The notes: generated by a model from the sequence alone, not told the origin. DNA of 64,000 nt from CAVOGJ01 sp963700865 (GCA_963700865.1 CAVOZC010000018.1:1-64000); one strand, 5' to 3'. Numbered from the stretch's first letter, positions 1 through 11,329 are shown. Numbers and translations are program-made.

Positions 1-684
1 TATCGGTCTGGCGACCCTTACTGAGCATTTGCGAAGCAAGCCAGGGCGGTCCCCCAATCCGCGAGCAAGGCAAGCCATCCGGTCGCACGTGGCCAATTCA
101 AAGTGTGTGCCCTGGCGGTCCAGTACGGTATGACCGAAATAGGGCTCAGCCGGCTCGCTCAACAAAACCGTGGCGTTTGCACGCAATTTGCTAAGTGCCC
201 ACCGCGAAACCTACCCGCGGTTCTGGAAATGGTCGCAAGAGCAAGTCGACGTCGCGATGCTACAAGGCTACATGCAAACGGTCTTTGGTTGGCGGCTGAC
301 ACAACCTCGGCGGCGAATCCACGATCACTGGCAAACTTTCCAATGCAAGCCAACGGGGCCGAAATGATGCGGCTGGCATGTAGCCTGGCGACCGAGGCTG
401 CAATCGGTGTTTGTTGTCCGGTGCATGACGCAATACTGGTCGAATCACCGGCCGAAGATATCGACGTCGTTGTCCAGCGGACCCAAGCCACGATGCGGGA
501 GGCGTCGCGAATCGTTCTGGATGGATTCGAGTTGTCAGCGGACGCCAAGATTGTCCGATATCCGGATCGCTACTTTGATGAAGGACGGGGTCGAACGATG
601 TGGGACAAGGTGGCTAACTTGGTCGCCAATACAGCCCGAACAAAGCCGGCCGGATCGCGACCTTTTCCGGGTCGGACCGGGTAA
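1..684 (+). pseudogene. Family A DNA polymerase, 3' fragment, broken (mobile-element type)
   Basis: Translating across frames gives the polymerase domain of a family A DNA polymerase: YRSGDPY at the very start, then FKVCALAVQYGM (O-helix side), HRETYPRFWKWS, NFPMQANGAEMMRLA and the palm motif CCPVHDAILVESP, ending near RYFDEGRGRTMWDKV. The gene starts outside the window. It cannot make one protein: a TGA interrupts it at 22-24, and the reading frame moves from frame 1 to frame 2 near 165 and back near 300-310. The sequence type is the short polymerase found on planctomycete integrative elements rather than host PolA, which normally carries N-terminal 5'-nuclease domains. Position next to a broken integrase supports an element origin. 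The family call is firm; whether the breaks are decay or read errors is open, but a stop plus two shifts favours decay. Confidence 0.8.
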
Positions 685-765
685 GAACACCGGTTCGCTC
701 GTCACCCGTACCTCTATCTAAAATATCTGTATCTTTCTTCATGAATATATGTGGTGTGTAGTAGG

Positions 766-1233
766 ATGATCGACCTGGACCGATATCGTTGGAACGGAAA
801 AAGCTGTGATTCGTCAGCGGTCCGTCCGAAGCCAAGTGGGACTAAGTACGAGATACCCAAGCACCAACGGGGTGAACGTTTCGTACGTGGCCCGATTCCG
901 TGTGACTGGCTCCAGGCTTGCATTCCGTTGGGGCTAAAAGCTCTTAATGTCGCCCTGGCTCTATGGTGGTTGGTGGGTATGAAAAGAACCAATCCGGTCC
1001 GGCTCACTTCCAAAGTACTACGCCAGTTTGGAGTTACCGCCGAGACAGGACGGACAATCCTCTCGAAGATGGAGAAAGCCGGCTTGGTCCGGGTCGATCA
1101 TTGTCGTGGACGCGGTCCCGACGTCATATTGCTACCGTTTCAGAAGATCGGGATCCCCACGTCGACGCTAACGCACGTGCGGGGATCGACGCGACGGGAA
1201 CTACCTTCAACAGTCGGGAGCGTTAGAGGCTAA
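766..1233 (+). CDS. Winged-helix DNA-binding protein of the integrative element
   Basis: A 155-residue protein lying between the polymerase fragment and the integrase. Residues about 45-125 read as a winged helix: a helix around GPIPCDWLQACIPLG, a second around ALNVALALWWLVGMK, then VLRQFGVTAETGRTILSKM and the wing KAGLVRVDHCRGRGPDVILL. Similar small proteins accompany integrases and polymerases on planctomycete elements, where a role as regulator or excision factor is plausible but unproved. ATG 766 is chosen; an in-frame GTG lies at 751 and neither has a clear ribosome-binding site. The last 30 residues (after LLPFQKIG) are low in similarity to a structured domain and may reflect a frame change, so the C-terminus is uncertain. 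Confidence 0.55.
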   Translation: MIDLDRYRWNGKSCDSSAVRPKPSGTKYEIPKHQRGERFVRGPIPCDWLQACIPLGLKALNVALALWWLVGMKRTNPVRLTSKVLRQFGVTAETGRTILSKMEKAGLVRVDHCRGRGPDVILLPFQKIGIPTSTLTHVRGSTRRELPSTVGSVRG

Positions 1234-1395
1234 ATACGGGCAGCTGGTGCAGTTAGCCCCATAGCGGGGTGAATCGCTGTGAGGGAATTGGTATTGTTGA
1301 ATTGTCACGGCTAGGTTTAGCGGCCGAAAACCAGTTTCCCGACTGGCTGCCGTGACGTTTCAACTTCGGGATTGTGAATACGGGAGTTTGCAAAC

Positions 1396-3029
<1,634 letters not shown>

Positions 3030-3057
3030 TACCTGCCCCGTGCGAGGCAAGTCCCGA

Positions 3058-3085
3058 ATTATATCTGGACCCCGGATGGCTGCAA
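3058..3085 (-). promoter_or_regulatory. Sigma-70 promoter of tRNA-Asp
   Basis: On the minus strand TTGCAG (3085-3080), a 16-bp spacer and a perfect TATAAT (3063-3058) lie upstream of the tRNA 5' end at 3029. Transcription would start near 3050, giving a ~20-nt leader. Confidence 0.65.
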
Positions 3086-3318
3086 GGTCCATCGAGATCC
3101 GTCCGCCACTCTGGCACACAACCACGAGCATCGACCCGGGGCCCGCCGGCTCATCACCGGGCCCCCCCGAGCGGCCCCTATTTGACGATTGTGGCCATTG
3201 TAGCGACTCAAACCGCCATTCTTGGTCCCCGCCATCACCCCCCGACCCGACTCGGCCCCGGCGCAAGCTAGATTTCAGCAGTGCGTTACGGCCCCCTCGA
3301 CGGTTGGAGAACGATCCC

Positions 3319-3465
3319 ATGCTTCATTATTTCTCTGCCATGATCCAGAAAATTGATCACTGGGTGGTGAGCTTGAATAAGGATCAATGGGCGTTCATTG
3401 GCATCGCGGTGGTGGTCATCGCCTTCGTCTCCCTGCGGGGTTTTGGCAAGAACAGTCGGCTCTAA
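3319..3465 (+). CDS. Small single-pass membrane protein (48 aa)
   Basis: Encodes 48 residues starting MLHYFSAMIQKIDHW with one hydrophobic segment (about residues 26-40, FIGIAVVVIAFVSL) and a basic tail RGFGKNSRL. The start ATG at 3319 has GGAGAA eight bases upstream; the longer frame beginning at 3040 has no such site. Charge distribution suggests the tail faces the cytoplasm. I do not recognise a function. It precedes a GGDEF-like gene by 88 bp on the same strand and may be co-transcribed. Confidence 0.6.
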   Translation: MLHYFSAMIQKIDHWVVSLNKDQWAFIGIAVVVIAFVSLRGFGKNSRL

Positions 3466-3553
3466 CGCCGTCGCGCTGCCAGACTTGAGCCACGCAGGGG
3501 CGCATCCATGCCCCCCACACGGGAAACTTTGAAGACTATCGGAAACGTCGATC

Positions 3554-4429
3554 ATGCATGCTCATTGGCCTTGGCTTTCGCTGGCATCCTGCACCTATCT
3601 GTTCTGGATCGGATCGTATCTCGATCGCCAGCGGACCGCGAAAGGCGGCGGTATCCAGCGCTATCAACCGGTCGAAACGCCGGTGAACACGTCAACTCTG
3701 GCGGCTCCCGCGGGCATACTTGATCGCAACCAGGAACTCTTCGCGCGACTGGCCAGCCAGCGGGCCGCCCTGGCACATGCCGCGGCGACGCTCGACGCGC
3801 CGTCACAAGAAGCACCTTCGCTGCTGCAACAAGTGTGCGCGGACCTCCGCACGGCGCTGAGACTTCATGATGAGGTCACCTCAACGGTTCATAGCCTCCG
3901 CGAGGCAAGCGACGGCACCTCGCTTCGTACCGACCCGGTCACGGGACTTGGCAACGAGTTCACCATGAACGAATGGCTGCGGATGATGTTTGGTCTGATG
4001 CTGCGATATGGCCGCATCTTCTCGCTCGCCATTGTCGAGATGGACGGACATTCCCCCGCACAGTCCGATCATGCCGACCCGGCCGCCAACGCGGCGTTGT
4101 GCGACATCGCGGGTGTCGTCGTCGATTCGGTCCGCGAAACTGATTTCGTCTTTCGGCTGCCGAACCACCAATTGGCCATCGCGCTGCCCGAAACCGACCT
4201 CAAAGGCACCCAGATCTTCGCGCAACGGCTGCAAGCCAGCATTACGGATTCGCTGGGGCTGAGCGTATGCATCGGCGTTTCCGCGGCTCGCGACGACGAC
4301 AATTCGCAAAGCCTCATCAAGCGGGTGCAGGCCGCCGTGTTCGCCGCCAAGTCTTCCGGCGGCAATAGCGTCTTTCGACACACGGGGCACCGCATCGAAG
4401 CCGCCCGACTCGAAACCCTGTACCTCTGA
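3554..4429 (+). CDS. Degenerate GGDEF-domain membrane protein
   Basis: A 291-residue protein with a short N-terminal hydrophobic stretch (about residues 4-20), a variable helical region, and a C-terminal diguanylate-cyclase-like fold from about residue 120 (DPVTGLGNEFTMNEWL) to 280. The fold markers are present: the first strand LAIVEMDG, and the late helix with SLIKRVQAAVFAAKSSGGN. The catalytic GG[DE]EF signature is replaced: where it should follow VFRL the protein reads PNHQLAIALPET. Cyclic di-GMP synthesis is therefore not expected; such proteins usually act as binding or scaffold modules. The stop lies 23 bp from the convergent TPR gene. Family assignment is good, role unknown. Confidence 0.7.
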   Translation: MHAHWPWLSLASCTYLFWIGSYLDRQRTAKGGGIQRYQPVETPVNTSTLAAPAGILDRNQELFARLASQRAALAHAAATLDAPSQEAPSLLQQVCADLRTALRLHDEVTSTVHSLREASDGTSLRTDPVTGLGNEFTMNEWLRMMFGLMLRYGRIFSLAIVEMDGHSPAQSDHADPAANAALCDIAGVVVDSVRETDFVFRLPNHQLAIALPETDLKGTQIFAQRLQASITDSLGLSVCIGVSAARDDDNSQSLIKRVQAAVFAAKSSGGNSVFRHTGHRIEAARLETLYL

Positions 4430-4452
4430 TCGCCGATCTTCGGTCAGGCGTC

Positions 4453-5247
4453 CTACCAGACGCCGTGCTCCGGATCGTAGCCAAACTCGTCGGCACGTGC
4501 GAAGTCGGCAGTCGCGGCTTCCTCATTCCCCGTGGCTTGTAGGGCCAGTCCGCGGTGCTGGTAGAGTACGGCAAGTCCTTCCGTGATGCGCCGCTGTCCC
4601 GCTTCGAAGGGCAACTTGTCGACAAAGGCCTGGGCTTCTTGTCGCACCTCGTGCAGCTGCTGCTTGTAGGATCTTTCCACGCTCGAGACGGCGGATTCGC
4701 AATCGGCCAATGCTTGATCGTAATTGCCGTTCAGGTAATGCAGGTATCCGCGGGTGTCGAGAATTCCCGGCACCTCCAAATCGCCTGCCAGCTGGAGGGC
4801 TTCTTCGACAAGTGTTAAACCGCGTGCCAGGTCGGAACGGGCCAGCGCCCGGGAATAGGCGACGCTGTTCAGGGCGTTGATGAGCAGCCCCGTGTCGCTC
4901 CGCTGCTCAGACGCGGCCCGCGTGATTTCCAGGGCCTTCTCCGCGGCGGAAACGGCATTCACGGCGTCGGCCCGATGGAGATAGAGCTCGGATTGCTCGA
5001 GCCAGATTTCGGGATTCGACGGGTCCCACGCCGCGGCCCGCTCGTTGTTACGCAAGGCAAGGTCCCAATCGCCCGTCAACATGCCTTGTCGCGCGGCGGC
5101 GCGGTACCACTTGGCGACTTCTCCGCGACTCCAGTACAGCAGTACTGGTCCCAGCACGAGCGTGACCACCACCGCGACGACGGCCATCCGCGTGCGGGGC
5201 GGTTGCTCCCGCGGTAATCCGGCGATGGGAGGGTATGCGGCGCTCAT
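4453..5247 (-). CDS. Membrane-anchored TPR protein
   Basis: A 264-residue protein with one N-terminal transmembrane helix (about residues 22-42, MAVVAVVVTLVLGPVLLYW) followed by tetratricopeptide-like helices: WDLALRNNERAAAWDPSNPEIW, ADAVNAVSAAEKAL, GNYDQALADCESA and a final repeat near GNEEAATADFARADEFGYD. It probably presents a protein-interaction surface on the outer side of the cytoplasmic membrane. The ATG at 5247 (MSAAYPPIAG) is preferred over a longer frame whose extra 67 residues have no protein-like character. It converges on the GGDEF-like gene and diverges from the gene at 5592. Confidence 0.65.
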   Translation of the reverse strand: MSAAYPPIAGLPREQPPRTRMAVVAVVVTLVLGPVLLYWSRGEVAKWYRAAARQGMLTGDWDLALRNNERAAAWDPSNPEIWLEQSELYLHRADAVNAVSAAEKALEITRAASEQRSDTGLLINALNSVAYSRALARSDLARGLTLVEEALQLAGDLEVPGILDTRGYLHYLNGNYDQALADCESAVSSVERSYKQQLHEVRQEAQAFVDKLPFEAGQRRITEGLAVLYQHRGLALQATGNEEAATADFARADEFGYDPEHGVW

Positions 5248-5476
5248 GAGCTTTCTTGTAGCAGTTGTGTGGTTCCCAGCCAACTGCCGCGAGTCGCCAC
5301 CAGCCGCTCTTTCGCGGGCGGAGCGGGCCGGGTCGGGGAAGCAACCATGGAATTCGGATGACGGGGATTCCCGCACCAGCCAGGCCGACGGTGGTGAGAT
5401 GTCGAAATTCAAAGATAAATCGCCTGTTTTTTTCTCGCCTGATCGCACGAAATCGGCAATCGACTTCTCGGCAACA

Positions 5477-5506
5477 TTGACGGCAGTTTGCCAAATCCAC
5501 TACGAT
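5477..5506 (+). promoter_or_regulatory. Candidate sigma-70 promoter for the gene at 5592
   Basis: TTGACG (5477-5482), 18-bp spacer, TACGAT (5501-5506) in the 344-bp divergent gap 5248-5591, about 85 bp ahead of the start codon. The remaining gap shows no gene. Confidence 0.4.
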
Positions 5507-5591
5507 TTCCTGGATCCTGCAACTGTTCCAGCGGGCCTGTTCTCAGCCGCTTTTACGCTGCCTCGGCAGCGCTCCTAGAAAGGGACCCAAG

Positions 5592-5915
5592 ATGCCACTT
5601 TTTGAAATTGAAACCGACGCACACATCATCATCACCTGGGCCAACGACGAGTCGGCGGCCGAGGCCGTGGTGGTCGACGCCTATCCGGGAGATCAACTGA
5701 TCCGGATGACGAAACGCCCTCGCGACACCTGGGTGATCTCGAAGGCCGCCTTGGGGATCACGGGCGATTCGGATCCTTGCTCGATGGCACGCGATTGTCT
5801 TTCCAAAGCGGCCGGTGACAAGGTGCATGCCATACGGCTTTATATGCAAGAAACGGGAACGGACCTCAATCGGGCTCGGAAGGTCATCGAGTCGAACATG
5901 GTGATGGGCTGGTGA
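5592..5915 (+). CDS. Conserved hypothetical protein (107 aa)
   Basis: A soluble 107-residue protein beginning MPLFEIETDAHIIITWANDE, with alternating strands in the first half (HIIITWA, AVVVDAYPG, WVISKAALG) and a helical second half (CSMARDCLSKAAG, KVHAIRLYMQETG, LNRARKVIESNMV). No signal peptide, membrane segment or known catalytic motif is visible. AAGGGA lies a few bases before the ATG. The protein composition and coding bias are those of a genuine gene; I do not recognise a function. Confidence 0.6.
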   Translation: MPLFEIETDAHIIITWANDESAAEAVVVDAYPGDQLIRMTKRPRDTWVISKAALGITGDSDPCSMARDCLSKAAGDKVHAIRLYMQETGTDLNRARKVIESNMVMGW

Positions 5916-6145
5916 GTCGGGTTGCCAGCCAGGGCTTGGGGAGCGGGCATACCTTCCGAATTTTTCCAGATTCTCTCATCGTTGCTATTGCGACGTTCGA
6001 TGACATTAGTCAACGATAACCGGGGTCGTGGCGAATCTGCCGCATCCTGAGAAACCGGCACCGACTTGGTTCGGCCCGGTCCAGGTGCCGCAGCATGCCA
6101 ATTGCAAAGCAATCTTCGCCTTCTCCCGAACAAGGAAGTCAGAGA

Positions 6146-6363
6146 ATGGCCACTATACCGCCCCGCTCTGCCGTGGCACCCTACAGTTGCGCCGGCCAGG
6201 CGCGTCACTATCGAGTGCAATTCCAGACAGCCAACGATGCCGTCTGGCAGCGTTACGCGAGCTTTCAGGATTCCGAACCGGCACGCTGCTGTGCCCAGCA
6301 GCTGCGGGAACAAGGGCTGCGTTCCCGCGTCGTGCATTTCGCGACCATGCCGGTCGCTGGTGA
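6146..6363 (+). CDS. Small conserved-type protein, probably frameshifted at the end
   Basis: ATG 6146 is preceded by a strong AAGGAAG at 6132-6138. The encoded segment HYRVQFQTANDAVWQRYASF followed by CCAQQLREQGLRSRVV resembles small planctomycete proteins that recognise a sequence in one strand-rich half and an amphipathic helix. The frame as read has no stop until it has run deep into the opposite-strand lipoprotein gene, whereas the neighbouring frame stops at 6363 (AGRW, stop). A one-base slip shortly before 6363 would give a natural 72-residue protein. The end point is therefore inferred and function is unknown. Confidence 0.4.
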
Positions 6364-6431
6364 GCACACCACCCAAGTAGCGAATGTGGGCCATGACCAG
6401 GGGACCGGCCCCCAGCCGCTCTGCCAGCATC

Positions 6432-7370
6432 TTAGAGTTCGGTCGTGCTGCCCGGGTGCCAGGTGCCGGCCGTTCGCGGCATATCGTAGACGCTGCTGCT
6501 ATCTTGAGCCGCAGCGGCCGGTGTGGCCGCCTGCCCGCTTGAGCCGTTCGTGCCGTAAGGTGGTTGAGCATACGGCATTTGGGCATAGTCGGCGGCTACG
6601 TTGCTCGAAGCCGGTCCGCCGGAGACGGGAATCATCGTCGCCGCCCCCGTGCCTCCCGCGACCTGTTCGTTGGCGTAGGCGGCTGGTTGATAGTCGGCGC
6701 CGGGCGAGCCATATCCCGAGCCCGCGTTGGCCGGAACGGGGAATTGGCTGCTGCGAGATGCGACGAGCGGTGTCTCGTTTCCAGCGGCCGTGGCAGGATA
6801 GGCCGCGGGATCGTAAGATTGCGGCGGCGAGGCACCGCCGTACGAGGATGCGAAGTCAGCCGCCACCTGCGGCGGCCCCCCATACGGGGAAGCGCTCGCG
6901 GCAGGCGGATTGGTCGTGGGATACGGGCCGGCGGCAGCATTCACGGCCGTGGCCGAATACGGACCCTGTTGGACACCCGCCGCGGGACTGTTCTGGGCCA
7001 CGTTTCCGTAGGGGGGCGCTTCAAAGCCCGAGCCGGGGGACGAGCCACCGTTTGCCGACCCAGCCGAGGTGGGCCAGGTGCCCGGATAGGCTGGCAGGTT
7101 TTGAGCCGTCATCCCCTGGGTGGCCGCCGTCGGTGAAACGCCGTTGGTTGGCCCTTGCGTACGATGGGCGTCCGATGACGAGAGCGAAACGGGTGCTTCG
7201 GCCGCCGAAGGTGGCGGGTAGTTTTCGGTAGGATCGAGATTTGTGGCCGCTGCCTTGGAATTGCCGAGCCAACCCATTCCGGGGAGTGACGAGACCTTCT
7301 GTCCCGAACGACATCCACTCACGGCCAACATGATTGCCAGAGTCACGAAGGAACATTGCGGTTTTCGCAT
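6432..7370 (-). CDS. Low-complexity lipoprotein (312 aa)
   Basis: Begins MRKPQCSFVTLAIMLAVSGC: a lipoprotein signal peptide with lipobox AVSGC, so the mature protein is probably lipid-anchored. The remaining ~290 residues are rich in Ala, Pro, Gly, Ser, Tyr and Gln (stretches such as SPYGGPPQVAADF, PYAQPPYG), without a folded domain that I can name. Such Pro/Gly/Tyr-rich lipoproteins are common in planctomycetes and may bridge envelope layers; that is inference. The start is set by the signal peptide. The gene converges on the small gene at 6146. Confidence 0.65.
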   Translation of the reverse strand: MRKPQCSFVTLAIMLAVSGCRSGQKVSSLPGMGWLGNSKAAATNLDPTENYPPPSAAEAPVSLSSSDAHRTQGPTNGVSPTAATQGMTAQNLPAYPGTWPTSAGSANGGSSPGSGFEAPPYGNVAQNSPAAGVQQGPYSATAVNAAAGPYPTTNPPAASASPYGGPPQVAADFASSYGGASPPQSYDPAAYPATAAGNETPLVASRSSQFPVPANAGSGYGSPGADYQPAAYANEQVAGGTGAATMIPVSGGPASSNVAADYAQMPYAQPPYGTNGSSGQAATPAAAAQDSSSVYDMPRTAGTWHPGSTTEL

Positions 7371-7838
7371 AACAGCGGCTTCCCGGCTTTATGAAACGAA
7401 CAAACGCGTACGAGGGCGGTGGTGCGCCGTACGGACTTCTATCCTCCAAGCGGGCGGGATCATAGAAACCGAGGCGTTCAGCGTCAACGGCAGCCAAGCC
7501 GAGAAAGGGGCGACGCCATCGGGTCAGCTGGCATTCGCTCCACATCCGGCCCGTCAGGGCCAGATGATGGATGCGTGGAAGAGGCTGAAAGTCAATCGTG
7601 TTCGCCTCGAAAGTTATGATCGCGGTGTGGTCCTTGGGAGTGGCGGCCGGATCGGCACGACCGTCGCGGGCTAGAGACGGTTTCCCCGTCCTTTCGCGGC
7701 GACGTGGCCAGCTAGCGTGAAATTCCCGCCGACAAGCGGCGGGCATCTCAACATGTGCATTGCACTTTGTACGTCACCGCGTGTTTTTTCCGAACATGGT
7801 TGGCGTGGAGCCGATCCCACGCAACGCTAGCAACCTGA
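7371..7838. other. Intergenic, no gene seen
   Basis: A 468-bp gap upstream of the lipoprotein gene (minus strand) and downstream of the TPR gene. The open frames in it have no protein-like composition. It should hold the lipoprotein promoter, but I could not identify a convincing one. Confidence 0.4.
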
Positions 7839-9158
7839 CTACTTCGGCTGCAGCTTAGCTTGCAGACTGAGTGCCAGGGGATGGTTCGGGGCCAACTGCA
7901 GGGCTTTTGCAACCGCTTCTCGCGCGGCTGACAGATTTCCCGTATTGGCTCGGGAGACGGCGAGCATGATCCACCCTTCCACATCCTCGGGGTGCAGCTT
8001 GAGCCCCTTCTCAAGATCTTCGAGAGCCGATGGCCACTTCCCCATGCCGGCCAGGATGATCCCTCGGGTCACGAGCGCATGCGTGAATTCCGGGTCAATT
8101 GACAGGGCCCGTTCGACGGCTGCCAGGGCCTTCACATTGTCGCGCTCGGCGATGTAGCCTCGGGCGATGGCTTCATATCCCGGAGCAAACTGCGGGTCGA
8201 GTGCCAGTGCCGTCTTGCCGTGGCGGCGGCGTCTTGATTTTGTCGAAGTGCGAGAGCCAGACCACGTGAGCAACTTCCAACTGTCGGCTTCTTGCGGGCG
8301 ACGTTCGGCAAGCAGGAGCGCCCATCGATAGGCTTCGGAATACTGTTGGTGGTTCTTATAGTAATCGATTGCCTTGCGCAGATACGGTAGCGTGCGGGCG
8401 TGCTCGCGCATCGCGAGGTCCACGGAATCCGCCATGATAGGGTCGTCCTGGGGACTCAGCCGATCAGCCGACTGACGGAACGCTTCCGCAGCTTTGGCGT
8501 TGCCCATTCTGGCGGCGACGCGGGCGGCGACAACGAGTGCCGGACGGGCCTGAGGTTCGCGTTCGACCGCTCGCTCCGCTTCCCGCAGCGCACCCTCAAA
8601 GTCCCCGGTATGCTCCAACGTTCTCGCCAAGCCGGTGTAGCCGATCGGATCCTCGGGACGCAGATCGATGTATTGCCGCCATGAAACGGCGGCCTCAAGC
8701 CATTGTCCGGCAGCTAACTGCGCCTCGCCGAGTCGACCCCAACCTTCGGCGGCTCGAGGCGCCAGCGTTGTGGCTCGACCAAACGCGCTCACGGCCTGAT
8801 CCATGCTTCCCAATTCGAAATCGACTCGGCCCAACAGATGCCACCACTTGGCATCGTAGGGAGCCAGTTTGACGATCCGCTGATACAACTCCCTGGCCGA
8901 CTCGCTGGCCGCATGTCCATCGTAAAACATGGCCAGGGCCCCCAGCGTTTCGATCGAAGGCTGTCGTGCGGCGGCTTCGATGGCGGGGATGACCAGCTTC
9001 CAGGTGGCGTTGTCCAGCCCGCTGGGCGCGGGAGGTGGTGGTAAGCCAGCCTCACGGCACCAGGCGGCCAATCGTGGGCCATCCATCTGCACCGCAAACC
9101 CAGCCGGCTCTAACGGCTCGAAGCGAACCGGCGGCATGGGCCCCAGTTGTTCGGGCAC
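7839..9158 (-). CDS. TPR-repeat protein (possibly fused to the upstream CRTAC1 gene)
   Basis: About 440 residues dominated by tetratricopeptide repeats, for example ASESARELYQRIVKLAPYDA, MDQAVSAFGRATTLAPRAAE, FEGALREAERAVEREPQARP, VKALAAVERALSIDPEFTHA and the final LSAAREAVAKALQLAPNHPL. It probably forms a scaffold. A stretch near 8217-8262 (WSGSRTSTKSRRRRHG) is not TPR-like; the adjacent frame gives LALALRQNQDAAATA, so two compensating one-base slips are likely there. The GTG/ATG start near 9158 has no signal peptide, although its upstream partner is a lipoprotein, and Pro/Ala-rich sequence precedes it in frame. It may be the C-terminal half of one long protein with the gene at 9159-11092. 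Confidence 0.65.
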   Translation of the reverse strand: MPEQLGPMPPVRFEPLEPAGFAVQMDGPRLAAWCREAGLPPPPAPSGLDNATWKLVIPAIEAAARQPSIETLGALAMFYDGHAASESARELYQRIVKLAPYDAKWWHLLGRVDFELGSMDQAVSAFGRATTLAPRAAEGWGRLGEAQLAAGQWLEAAVSWRQYIDLRPEDPIGYTGLARTLEHTGDFEGALREAERAVEREPQARPALVVAARVAARMGNAKAAEAFRQSADRLSPQDDPIMADSVDLAMREHARTLPYLRKAIDYYKNHQQYSEAYRWALLLAERRPQEADSWKLLTWSGSRTSTKSRRRRHGKTALALDPQFAPGYEAIARGYIAERDNVKALAAVERALSIDPEFTHALVTRGIILAGMGKWPSALEDLEKGLKLHPEDVEGWIMLAVSRANTGNLSAAREAVAKALQLAPNHPLALSLQAKLQPK

Positions 9159-11092
9159 GACCGACGCAGGAGTCGCGGGCGAAGCAGCGGGCGGCGAGAT
9201 GTGCGGCGGCAGGCGTGGCCTCGTCTACCGAAACTCGCCGCGAGCCGGCCTCGGCGAGTTGCTCGGTCGTGGCGGCGTCCACGGAAGTCCCTGTGCCGCG
9301 CACAAGTTCATGGAGTGTATCGACGGCAAGATCGGCAAACTGTTCCCGCACGCGATCGGGCCAGATGACTTGCACGGTTACGTCGGTGGATGCGTCGGCC
9401 AGTCCGAACCGCACGACATCCTCACTCGATCCCAGGTAGCTGCCATGAGGACGTACGCTGCCGAGGCGAGGTTGCGGCTGAGCGAGCAGTCGGATCATCG
9501 TGCCGATCGTGGCCGGGTGACCGGGGGCCGCGGTGGGCCGCAGGGCGATCCAGTGGCCGGTTGGAGCCGGTGCGGTTGATGAGCAACCGCACGGGGGCAT
9601 CTTTGGCGGCGACCAGCAGGTCGACCAGGCCATCTCCGTTGACGTCCCCCAGCGCCGCGCCGCGGGAAGCGAGCTGTGTGTGTTCCGAAGCCTTCGGTCG
9701 ATCATCGGCGATTACCTCGGCGACGGGAAAACGACCACCGGCAACTCCGCGGGCCACCCGGTCCGGCTGGGAATAGGGGGCTGCGGCATCGACGGGACTT
9801 GTCGGGCGGGCGACCGCTCCGTTGGCCACAAACAGATCGGTGACACCATCGAGATCAAAATCGGCAAAGCAGACGCCGAATCCGGTATCAGGTCGCGACC
9901 AGCCGGCCAGGCCGGCGCGAGCCGTCTGATCCAGAAAAAACCCGCCGTCGTTTTGATACAGGGTATGCGTCTCACGTACCAAATGGGTGATGAGAAAATC
10001 CTCATCCCCATCTTCGTCCAAGTCATGCGTCGCAATACCCATGCTTGCTTCGGGGGTGCCTGCCGCATTCAGCGCGACACCCCGCAACAATGCCTCGTCC
10101 TGAAAATGGCCGGTACCATCATTGATCCACAGCAAGTTCGATTCGCCGTCATTGGCAACATATATGTCGATATCACCATCGTCATCGGGATCAAACAGCA
10201 GCACGCCCATGGAGCGGGTGGCGGCGGTCGCAATCCCACTGACCTCCGTGGCATCCTCAAATGTGCCATCTCCACGTCCCAGCAGCAGAAGGTCGCAGGC
10301 TCCGTCGTAGCTGGTCGGATTGCAGTAATCGAGGCCCCCACTGGCCGCGGCGCACCGTGGGTCCAGGCCAAGGTGCCACAGGGTATAGTTGGCGATGTAA
10401 ACATCCAACTGACCGTCACCGTTGAGGTCTGCAAAGGCGGCATTCAGCCAAAAACCGTCTCGGTTGGCTAACCCGGCGGCGGCCGTCCCATCCGTAAACG
10501 TCGCGTCGCCTCGATTCAACAGCAATCCGAGCGAACCCGCATTGGTGAGCAGTAGATCGAGATCGCCGTCGTCGTCCACATCCGCGGCAAACGCGCCCAT
10601 GCCGTAGGCCGGATCGTCCGCGCCAGACGTCGCCGACACATCACGAAAGTGGCCATCCCCATCATTGAGAAACAAAGCGTTGCGCCCGGGCACTCCGTCG
10701 GCACCCGGCACGGGACCTCCCTGCGGCAGATATACATCCAGGTCGCCATCCCGATCGAGGTCGGCCAGACAGGCTCCGCCCGACAAGATCTCTGGATACG
10801 TGAAGGCACCGGTCGCGCCAGATCGATGTACGAACTGCAACCCCCTGGTCGCGGCTTCATCCCGGAACTGAATGGGGCCAGGTTGAAATCCTTGATCGAC
10901 GTCGTCCGGCCGGGACGGAGAAGCGTCTGGGGAGGCCTTGGCGGTGAGTGCCGGCTTAGGGTCGGCCTTCGGCGCCTGGGCGGCCTTTTCCGCAGCTCCG
11001 CGACCGCCCGATTCGTCCCGGCAGCCCGCCAGACTGACCAACATGAGCGCGATCACCATCCACACGGCATCGCCACGATATGAATAGTCCAT
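9159..11092 (-). CDS. CRTAC1-type FG-GAP/VCBS lipoprotein with UnbV domain, frameshifted
   Basis: Starts MDYSYRGDAVWMVIALMLVS with lipobox SLAGC, so it is an exported lipoprotein. Seven calcium-binding VCBS/FG-GAP repeats follow, each with a D-x-D/N-x-D-G-x-x-D loop: DLDRDGDLD, DVDDDGDLD, DLNGDGQLD, DPDDDGDID, DLDEDGDED, DFDLDGVTD, DVNGDGLVD. They should fold into a beta-propeller. After LLINRTGSN the frame slips (about 9556-9566) and continues in another frame as HWIALRP then RLGSVRPHGSYLGSSE and VIWPDRVREQFADL, the ASPIC/UnbV domain. The natural end is unclear; this frame is open past 9159 into the TPR gene. Such proteins are abundant at planctomycete surfaces; substrate unknown. Confidence 0.8.
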
Positions 11093-11329
11093 GAGCGAGC
11101 AAGCCAAAACGGGGGTGAGGAAACGGTCGGTGCCACCGGGCGACGCAGGCGGAGCGGACCCTCCGATTATATGCGATCGGCAGGTACCCTGCCGACCAAT
11201 TCGCCGGGGAGCTTCCTCGCTCCTGATCCGTATCCCACGTCCGGTTGTCGACGCTGCCCCGGGTTGTCTAAAGTGATGATCGGAAGCCCACGCTCACCCA
11301 CCGTCCTTCATCTTGCATACAGGGATCGC

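Noticed and set aside
1..684. Host DNA polymerase I (polA)
   Set aside because: The sequence type, the broken frame and the integrase context fit a mobile-element polymerase.
6095..7231. 378-codon plus-strand frame running through the lipoprotein gene
   Set aside because: Only the first part (6146-6363) is protein-like; the rest is antisense to the lipoprotein with its clear signal peptide.
9533..10471. 312-codon plus-strand frame over the CRTAC1 gene
   Set aside because: Antisense shadow of the calcium-binding repeats, whose D-x-D pattern makes the opposite strand open.
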